Source of the DNA: Vulcanimicrobiota bacterium
GTDB lineage: Bacteria; Vulcanimicrobiota; Vulcanimicrobiia; Eremiobacterales; Eremiobacteraceae
Length of the DNA stretch: 20,532 nt
NCBI GenBank assembly: GCA_019232725.1
Contig: JAFANK010000201.1
Span: forward strand, 1 to 20,532
Reading direction: 5' to 3'
A program made the position numbers and the translations under genes. Shown one piece after another: positions 12,318-20,532 of this stretch (position 1 is the stretch's first letter; each line of letters opens with the position of its first letter). Under the pieces are notes generated by a model, which saw nothing but the letters and a program-made list of their open reading frames with translations, was not told where the DNA came from and searched no databases.

Positions 12318-13544
12318 TCAATCCGCTGTCCAGTAATCCTTGAGCGCTTTGCCGCGGCTGGGATGTCGTAGCTTTCGTAAAGCCTTCGCTTCGATCTGCC
12401 GGATGCGCTCACGCGTCACGCCGAATTCTTGACCGACCTCCTCCAGCGTCCGCTGATGGCCGTCTTCCAACCCGAAGCGCAAGACGAGCACTTTGCGCTC
12501 GCGTTCGGTGAGATTCTTCAAGACTTCGCCCATCTTGTTCTTGAGCATCGTCACCGACGCGGCTTCGGCGGGGGCGACGGCTTCGGGATCTTCGATGAAG
12601 TCGCCAAGGTGGCTGTCTTCTTCTTCGCCGATCGGCGTTTCGAGCGAGATCGGCTCCTGCGCGATCTTCATGACCTCTCGCACTTTGTCAGGCGACAGGC
12701 TCATCTCTTTGGCGATCTCTTCCACTGATGGATCGCGGCCGAGCTCTTGCAAGAGCTGCCGCGAGATCTTCACGAGACGATTGATCGTCTCGACCATATG
12801 CACGGGGATGCGGATCGTGCGTGCCTGATCGGCGAGCGCGCGCGTGATGGCCTGGCGGATCCACCAGGTCGCATACGTGGAGAACTTGTAGCCTTTCTTG
12901 TAGTCAAACTTCTCGACTGCACGGATCAAGCCAAGGTTGCCTTCTTGGATGAGGTCTAAGAAGAGCATACCGCGGCCGACGTACTTCTTCGCGATGCTGA
13001 CGACCAGCCGCAAGTTTGCTTCGGTGAGATCGCGCTTCGCAGCGTCCCCTGCCTCAACGACGGCAAGGTTTTGCTGGCCGCCGTTGTTGCGGGCACGTTC
13101 GCGCTCTTCTTCGGCCAACTCGATCGCTTTGGCAAGCTCTTGCTCTTGGGCCATGCCCAAAAGCGGCACCCGGCCGATCTCCTTGAGATACATGCGCACC
13201 GGGTCGTCGAGCGCGACGCTCGGCACAAACGTCAGATCTTCAGGTGGTTCCTCGACGGCTTCTGCCTGATCGTCCTTGTCTTCCGCGCCGCCTTCTGGCA
13301 TCTCCGTGATGTCGATGCCTTGGCCCATGATCTCTTCGACGAGTTCATTGCCCTTTTCAGGATCGTCTTCATCGAATGCCGCCGAGATCGCAGCGATCTC
13401 GTCATAGGTCAGCGAGCCGCGCTTTTTGCCCTTCTCGATGAGGGCGCGCACGGCCGCCTCGCGTGTCGTCGCCGCTGGCTGTCCGTTCTCCGCACCGGCG
13501 TCTGCCGGCGCCTGCGGTGCACTGCGCGTCTTGCGCGCTGCCAC
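12318..13544 (-). CDS. rpoD: RNA polymerase primary sigma factor (RpoD/SigA)
   Basis: This is the housekeeping sigma factor directing RNA polymerase to -10/-35 promoters. The 408-residue product has a Lys-rich N-terminus; a region 1.1-like segment (about 28-80, VRALIEKGKKRGSLTYDEIA); region 1.2 beginning DDPVRMYLKEIGRVPLL (113-129); and region 2 with LRLVVSIAKKYVGRGMLFLD and LIQEGNLGLIRAVEKFDY, including the -10 recognition core YKFSTYATWWIRQAITRA. Region 3 follows (about 255-330), then region 4 with the -35 HTH, TLEEVGQEFGVTRERIRQIE (366-385), closing in KLRHPSRGKALKDY. All point to a group 1 factor rather than an alternative sigma. The start is a GTG placed directly after the dnaG TAA with no gap, so translation is probably coupled to dnaG. 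Confidence 0.98.
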   Translation of the reverse strand: MAARKTRSAPQAPADAGAENGQPAATTREAAVRALIEKGKKRGSLTYDEIAAISAAFDEDDPEKGNELVEEIMGQGIDITEMPEGGAEDKDDQAEAVEEPPEDLTFVPSVALDDPVRMYLKEIGRVPLLGMAQEQELAKAIELAEEERERARNNGGQQNLAVVEAGDAAKRDLTEANLRLVVSIAKKYVGRGMLFLDLIQEGNLGLIRAVEKFDYKKGYKFSTYATWWIRQAITRALADQARTIRIPVHMVETINRLVKISRQLLQELGRDPSVEEIAKEMSLSPDKVREVMKIAQEPISLETPIGEEEDSHLGDFIEDPEAVAPAEAASVTMLKNKMGEVLKNLTERERKVLVLRFGLEDGHQRTLEEVGQEFGVTRERIRQIEAKALRKLRHPSRGKALKDYWTAD

Positions 13545-15332
13545 TTACTTCGCCCCCTTTCGTTCGATGGTCGCTCCTCGCAGCGTGGCCGCGAGCGAGT
13601 TGTATTCATCGCGCAGCGCATCTGGCACGGACGCACCTTGGTTTAGGAGCCTGTTCATTTCAGCATCGATGCTCCAAAGCCTGCGCTCAAGGCGTTGCCG
13701 TTCAAACCGATCGAGCAGACGCTCCAGCCGCTGCTCTTCATCCTCGGCATCGAGCGGCGGCGACGAAAGCGCCAGATGCGTGAGGTCTGCGATGTTTGGA
13801 TCATCGGCGACAAGCGTGAGGGGGTTGATGCCGCGGCCGAGATCTGCGCGCTGGCGCACGAGTGCGGTGTAGGCGCGCGCCATATCCTCATCGGTAAAGT
13901 CCTCAGCCGATATGCGTGGCGCTACCGCATCGATAAATGCAGGCTTCACGAGTATGAGCGCGACGAGCTCGCGCTCAACGGACAACGCAGCGACCGGCCC
14001 CGGCCCACGACGGTGCGGCGACTCTGCTCCCGACGTGTTCTTTTGTGCGACCACGACAGAGGAAGACAGCGTTCGCATAGAGCGCAGCGCGGCTTCGCTC
14101 ACGTCGAGTTTGCGCGCCATGGTCTTCACATACTGGTCGCGCTCGATCGGATCGCGGACCTGCCCGATGACGGCCATCGCCTCGCGCGCCACGTCTGCCT
14201 TACGCGAAAATGCACCGCTGATCCGCGCGCATGCCAACTCGATCTTAAAATCGACCCATCCTTGCGACTGTTCGAGCAGCGCGGCGAAGGCATCGCGGCC
14301 ATCCTCGAGCACGATGCTGTCCGGGTCGCGACCCTTGGGTAGGCGCACGACGCGCACGACCAGTCCCTCGTCGACCAGCATGTCGATGCTGCGGGCGGTC
14401 GCGGCCTGGCCGGCTGCGTCACCATCGAAGCACAGATACAGATTGCTTGCGACACGGCGCAGTTCGCGCGCCTGCTCCACCGTGAACGCGGTCCCTAAAC
14501 TCGCCACGGCATTGGCGAACCCGGCCTGATGCAGCGCAAGGCAATCGAGATATCCCTCGACCACGATAAGCGCCTCGTGTGCGGCGGCAGCGCGCCGCGC
14601 CACATGCAAGCCATACATATGATGGCCTTTTGTGTAGACCGCGGTGTTGCGCGTGTTGAGATACTTGGGCTGCTCGTCACCGAGTGTGCGACCGCCAAAG
14701 GCGATGACCTCTGCCGTCAGGTTGAAGACCGGAAACATGAGCCGGCGCCGAAAGAAATCGATGTAACCGCGCTCGTTCTGCCGTGTCGAGATCAAGCCCG
14801 CGCGCAGCGCCAGCTGCAGGTCGATGTGGGCGCGCCCGAGTGCCGTGACCAGACCATCCCACGAATCCGGCGCGAATCCGACGCCAAAGGTCTGGCAGGT
14901 CTCGTCGTTCAGACCGCGCCGCGCCACGTAGGCGCGCGCTTCCTTAGTGTGCTGCAGCGATTCCATGAAGTAACCCTTGGCGACAGCGTTCGCTTCGTAG
15001 ATCGCCTCACGCTCGCTGCGACGGCGGCGCGTGCCTTCGCTCTCGCGCATTTCGACGCCGGCGCGCGCGGCGAGCAGGCGCACGGCATCGTTGAAGTCCA
15101 TATTCTCGTAGCGTCGCACGAAGGTGATGAGATCGCCGCCGGCATCGCAGCCGTAGCAATGCCACACGCCCTTCTCCGCATTGAGAGAAAACGACGGCGT
15201 CTTCTCCGCATGGAAGGGGCACAGGCCGACATATTCGCGGCCGCGCTTGCGCAGCGTGACGTATTGGCTCACGTAGGCCAGCAAATCCACCCGCGCCTGG
15301 ATCTCTCTGACGACGCGGTTATCAAAAGGCAT
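13545..15332 (-). CDS. dnaG: DNA primase DnaG
   Basis: DnaG makes RNA primers at the replication fork. The 595-residue product contains the CHC2 zinc finger (C38, H41, C59, C62 in LCPFHAEKTPSF and WHCYGCDAGGD), the RNA-polymerase-like basic motif FRRRLMFPVFN (194-204), and the Toprim centre with EGYLD (259-263) and CFDGDAAGQA (301-310), whose acidic residues bind catalytic metal. The C-terminal third, after about residue 430, is the poorly conserved helicase-binding region and includes ELVALILVKP-like helices. Length is normal. The start ATG follows a 44-base gap after dgt with no strong ribosome-binding sequence. The TAA stop abuts the rpoD GTG. The dnaG-rpoD pairing is the core of the classical macromolecular-synthesis operon; rpsU is not present here. 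Confidence 0.98.
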   Translation of the reverse strand: MPFDNRVVREIQARVDLLAYVSQYVTLRKRGREYVGLCPFHAEKTPSFSLNAEKGVWHCYGCDAGGDLITFVRRYENMDFNDAVRLLAARAGVEMRESEGTRRRRSEREAIYEANAVAKGYFMESLQHTKEARAYVARRGLNDETCQTFGVGFAPDSWDGLVTALGRAHIDLQLALRAGLISTRQNERGYIDFFRRRLMFPVFNLTAEVIAFGGRTLGDEQPKYLNTRNTAVYTKGHHMYGLHVARRAAAAHEALIVVEGYLDCLALHQAGFANAVASLGTAFTVEQARELRRVASNLYLCFDGDAAGQAATARSIDMLVDEGLVVRVVRLPKGRDPDSIVLEDGRDAFAALLEQSQGWVDFKIELACARISGAFSRKADVAREAMAVIGQVRDPIERDQYVKTMARKLDVSEAALRSMRTLSSSVVVAQKNTSGAESPHRRGPGPVAALSVERELVALILVKPAFIDAVAPRISAEDFTDEDMARAYTALVRQRADLGRGINPLTLVADDPNIADLTHLALSSPPLDAEDEEQRLERLLDRFERQRLERRLWSIDAEMNRLLNQGASVPDALRDEYNSLAATLRGATIERKGAK

Positions 15333-15376
15333 GAGCGACGGTTCTGCTTTTCCTGGAAGAGGCCCTTACCCGAGGC

Positions 15377-16459
15377 TCAGACATCCCACTCGCGTGGGAT
15401 TTCGGCGACCACCGAGTCGAGGAACAGTTCCTTGAACTTCGCGATGGCGAAGCGGTCGGTGAACCCGGCGATGTAGTCGCAGACGCGTCGGGCGAGCGAG
15501 TCGCCGGGCTGCGCGCCGCGGGCGAACTCTTCGGGCAGTTCCGCGGGATGTTCCATATAATACTCGAACAAGCGGCGCACGACGTTTTGCGCTTTAGGTT
15601 CTTCCGTCTTGGCGTCTTCGTTTAAATACACGTGCTCGAACATGAAGGTCTTGATGGTCTCAACGGCGTCGAGCACCGGCTGCGAGAGCTTGATCTCGTT
15701 GCGGCCACGACATTGCTCGATGACGTCTTGGACCACGGTTTCGATGCGTACCGAGCCGCGCGAACCCAGCACGTCGATCGCCTGGCGCGGCAGATCGTCT
15801 TCGCGGATGACGCCGGCGCGTAGCGCGTCGTCGATGTCGTGGTTGATGTAGGCAAGCCGGTCACAGTAGCGGACGATTTGGCCTTCGAGCGTCGCGGGAA
15901 TGTCCGCGTGGCCTGCCAGCGCGCCGCCGTGCTTGCTGTGTTTGGCGATGCCGTCAAGCACTTCTTCAGTGAGATTGAGACCGATCTTGTCACCGCGGCG
16001 TTCGAGATACATGACCACGCGCAAACTCTGCTCGGAATGGATGAAGCGCGTGCCCGGTTCATAGCGGCCGAGCACTTCGGTGAGCGCGGCCTCACCCGCA
16101 TGACCGAATGGTGAATGGCCAAGATCGTGGCCAAGGGCGATCGCTTCGGCAAGATCTTCGTTGAGATTGCAACCGCGCGCGATCGAACGCGAGAGCTGCA
16201 TGACCTCGATGCTGTGCGTCAGCCGCGTCCGGTAATGATCGCCCAGCGGCGACAAGAAGACTTGCGTCTTGTGCATGAGCCGTCGGAAGGCTTTGCTGTG
16301 CACGATGCGATCGCGGTCGCGCTGAAAACACGTGCGAATGGGATCTTGCGGTTCGGGCGTCCGCCGTCCACGCGAGTTCCGCGCCAAAGCGGCATGCGGC
16401 GATAATGTCGCTGCTTCGCGAGCTTCGAGCTCTTCCCGGATTGAAGTCACTGTGGCCAT
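15377..16459 (-). CDS. dgt: Deoxyguanosinetriphosphate triphosphohydrolase-like protein (HD superfamily)
   Basis: dGTPase-like HD hydrolases convert dNTPs to deoxynucleoside and triphosphate and so help set the dNTP pool; some bacterial members act on several dNTPs. The 360-residue length matches the shorter dGTPase-like group. Metal-binding HD residues are visible: H82 in RTRLTHSIEV, H111-D112 in LGHDLGHSPFGHAGE, with H115 and H120 nearby, and D200 in IVRYCDRLAYINHDID. The N-terminus has RTCFQRDRDRIVHSKAFRRL and LMHKTQVFLSP, typical of the family. It lies between ppdK (84-base gap with inverted repeats) and dnaG (44-base gap), all in one direction. Placement before the primase gene ties nucleotide supply to replication. 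The substrate preference cannot be read from sequence. Confidence 0.95.
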   Translation of the reverse strand: MATVTSIREELEAREAATLSPHAALARNSRGRRTPEPQDPIRTCFQRDRDRIVHSKAFRRLMHKTQVFLSPLGDHYRTRLTHSIEVMQLSRSIARGCNLNEDLAEAIALGHDLGHSPFGHAGEAALTEVLGRYEPGTRFIHSEQSLRVVMYLERRGDKIGLNLTEEVLDGIAKHSKHGGALAGHADIPATLEGQIVRYCDRLAYINHDIDDALRAGVIREDDLPRQAIDVLGSRGSVRIETVVQDVIEQCRGRNEIKLSQPVLDAVETIKTFMFEHVYLNEDAKTEEPKAQNVVRRLFEYYMEHPAELPEEFARGAQPGDSLARRVCDYIAGFTDRFAIAKFKELFLDSVVAEIPREWDV

Positions 16460-16484
16460 GGATGGTCTATCACGCAGGGCCGAT

Positions 16485-16525
16485 GGTGCGGACTAAAGTC
16501 CGCATTCCACACTAACGTCCGCACC
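16485..16525. repeat. GC-rich inverted-repeat cluster between ppdK and dgt
   Basis: Within the 84-base ppdK-dgt gap, GGTGCGGAC (16485-16493) can pair with GTCCGCA (16498-16504; 7-bp stem, 4-base loop TAAA) or with GTCCGCACC (16517-16525; 9-bp stem). On the sense strand of the operon this appears as two near-repeats, TGCGGACGTTAGTG and TGCGGACTTTAGTC. No T-run follows. Two exclusive pairings from one arm suggest an RNA switch, a processing site or a REP-like dispersed element. Only this one locus is in the window, so the choice cannot be made here. Confidence 0.6.
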
Positions 16526-16543
16526 CTACATTGACGTTCTGCA

Positions 16544-19594
<3,051 letters not shown>

Positions 19595-19708
19595 TCGTCC
19601 CCCACTATGGGCCGCGATCAATACACGCGACCGCATGATGACACTTTGCGTCCTGTTGGTATTTTGATGCGGGACAGAATCGGACCTTGTGCGATGCGTC
19701 TGTTGTCG

Positions 19709-20194
19709 CTAGCGGTCGAGCTGCAGATACATGACGTAGGCGTCGACGTACCCGCGTTGCGGGTGACAAAATGCATGCGGCAAACGGCCGACGATCTCAA
19801 AACCAAAGCGCTGCCAGAGCTGTACGGCTCGCTCGTTCGTGCTGACCACGAAATTGAATTGCATCGCGCGAAATCCGCGGGAACGCGCCTGCTCGAGCGA
19901 GTGCGCGCACATCGCGCGACCGACTCCCCGGTGCTCGGCATCGCTTGCGGTGATGTAGCCACAGTTGGCGACGTGGGCACCCCCGCCGTGTTGGTTCGCG
20001 CGCAGGAAGTACGTGCCGAGAGCGTGGCCGCCGTCGAGCGCCACGAACACCTCGTGCTCGGGTGCAAACCAAAAACGCAGCGCCACATCGCGTTGCAAAT
20101 CGCGCGGCAGCGTGTACGTCTGACCGGCCCGGATGACGGGCTCGAGCATCCTCCAAATGGCGTCTTCGTCGGCCGTGCCGGCTGTTCGTATCAA
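19709..20194 (-). CDS. GNAT-family N-acetyltransferase
   Basis: GNAT enzymes transfer an acetyl group from acetyl-CoA to an amine on a small molecule or protein. The 161-residue product covers the complete fold: IRTAGTADEDAIWRML at the start, a central strand pair VFVALDGGHALGTYFLR, the acetyl-CoA loop EHRGVGRAMCAHSLEQAR (R-x-x-G-x-A form), and STNERAVQLWQRFGFEIVG, the usual C-terminal motif B. The substrate is not predictable. The first codon compatible with the family start is TTG 20192-20194. It lies four codons after the glyS TAG and in the same reading frame, and AGAGGA is about 18 bases upstream, so the real start is uncertain. The gene appears cotranscribed with glyS (9-base gap). Confidence 0.88.
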   Translation of the reverse strand: MIRTAGTADEDAIWRMLEPVIRAGQTYTLPRDLQRDVALRFWFAPEHEVFVALDGGHALGTYFLRANQHGGGAHVANCGYITASDAEHRGVGRAMCAHSLEQARSRGFRAMQFNFVVSTNERAVQLWQRFGFEIVGRLPHAFCHPQRGYVDAYVMYLQLDR

Positions 20195-20203
20195 AAACGC
20201 GAT

Positions 20204-20532
20204 CTACAGCTGTCCTCTCAAATGCTCTTCCAGTTTGTCGATCGACACACGGACTTGAGCCTTGCTGTCGCGATCGCGCACCGTGACATCGTTGTTTTGC
20301 AAGCTGTCATAGTCGACGGTCACGCAGTAGGGCGTGCCGATCTCATCCTGGCGATAGTAGCGTTTGCCGACGTTGCCCGAGTCATCGAACACGGTACGCA
20401 TCACCGGGCGCAGGGAGCGCTCGATCTTGGCAGCCAGCTCGACGATGTCGGGCTTATTGCGCACGAGCGGGAACACTGCCACCTTATACGGCGCAAGCCT
20501 CGGGTGCAGCCGAAGCACGGTGCGGTCTGCTT
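20204..20532 (-). CDS. glyS: Glycyl-tRNA synthetase (single-chain type), C-terminal anticodon-binding domain; runs off right edge
   Basis: Only about 108 C-terminal residues are in the window. They form the anticodon-binding domain of the class II alpha2-type glycyl-tRNA synthetase: RTVLRLHPRLAPYKVAVFPL at the start, then LVRNKPDIVELAAKI, FDDSGNVGKRYYRQDEIGTP, YCVTVDYDSL, and the end DVTVRDRDSKAQVRVS with DKLEEHLRGQL. This pattern (DDSGNVGKRYYRQDEIGTPYC and TVRDRDS) is diagnostic of this synthetase and excludes the alpha2-beta2 bacterial type. The catalytic domain lies beyond base 20532. It is the first gene of the visible minus-strand housekeeping block and is followed in frame by the GNAT gene. 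Confidence 0.95.
   Translation of the reverse strand, partial: ADRTVLRLHPRLAPYKVAVFPLVRNKPDIVELAAKIERSLRPVMRTVFDDSGNVGKRYYRQDEIGTPYCVTVDYDSLQNNDVTVRDRDSKAQVRVSIDKLEEHLRGQL

Noticed and set aside
14529..15476. Plus-strand 315-residue open frame
   Set aside because: It is antisense to dnaG, which is intact with zinc finger and Toprim motifs. No recognisable domain and no good ribosome-binding site were seen.

Overview
The window is GC-rich and densely packed: no stretch longer than about 120 bases lacks a gene. All genes but one run on the minus strand. No rRNA, tRNA, CRISPR array, insertion sequence or integrase was seen. The gene content (single-chain bacterial glycyl-tRNA synthetase, pyruvate phosphate dikinase, a flagellar-type export operon, and the block ppdK-dgt-dnaG-rpoD) indicates a free-living bacterium outside the well-studied phyla. 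A lineage such as Candidatus Eremiobacterota or a relative would fit, but that is a low-confidence guess from general character; no taxonomic marker was compared.

Region 1 (about 1-5717, minus) is one tightly coupled operon for a flagellar-type export apparatus. In transcription order it holds an Arg-rich unknown protein, a short FlgG/FlgF-like rod protein, a short FliM-like protein, a minimal FliN, then FliP, FliQ, FliR, FlhB and the start of FlhA, which leaves the window at base 1. Nearly every junction is an ATGA, GTGA or TAGTG overlap, or a gap of 3-4 bases. FliP, FliQ, FliR, FlhB and FlhA form the inner-membrane export gate; FliM and FliN would form the cytoplasmic C-ring. Several members are shorter than usual or have altered motifs, for example NPEH in place of NPTH at the FlhB self-cleavage site.

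Region 2 (about 5747-10601) is an accessory block. A plus-strand DHA2-type 14-TM drug exporter, preceded by a possible 11-codon leader ORF, ends convergently inside the 3' end of modC. The molybdate ABC importer modA-modB-modC runs on the minus strand behind a TetR-family regulator. A 16-bp imperfect palindrome upstream of tetR is a candidate operator.

Region 3 (about 10718-20532, minus) is a housekeeping block. In transcription order it holds the 3' end of glyS, a GNAT acetyltransferase, ppdK, a dGTPase-like HD hydrolase (dgt), DNA primase (dnaG), the primary sigma factor (rpoD), and a secreted HEAT-repeat/cyclophilin protein. dnaG and rpoD abut exactly, recalling the classical macromolecular-synthesis operon, here joined to nucleotide-pool control (dgt) and PEP/pyruvate metabolism (ppdK). 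A GC-rich inverted repeat with alternative pairings lies between ppdK and dgt.

No clearly undescribed multi-gene system is visible. The best candidates for novelty are the divergent front end of the export operon (5717 to 3519) and several local features: the ModC Q-loop substitution, the leader ORF before the exporter, the PPDK N-terminal extension, and the in-frame glyS-GNAT junction.
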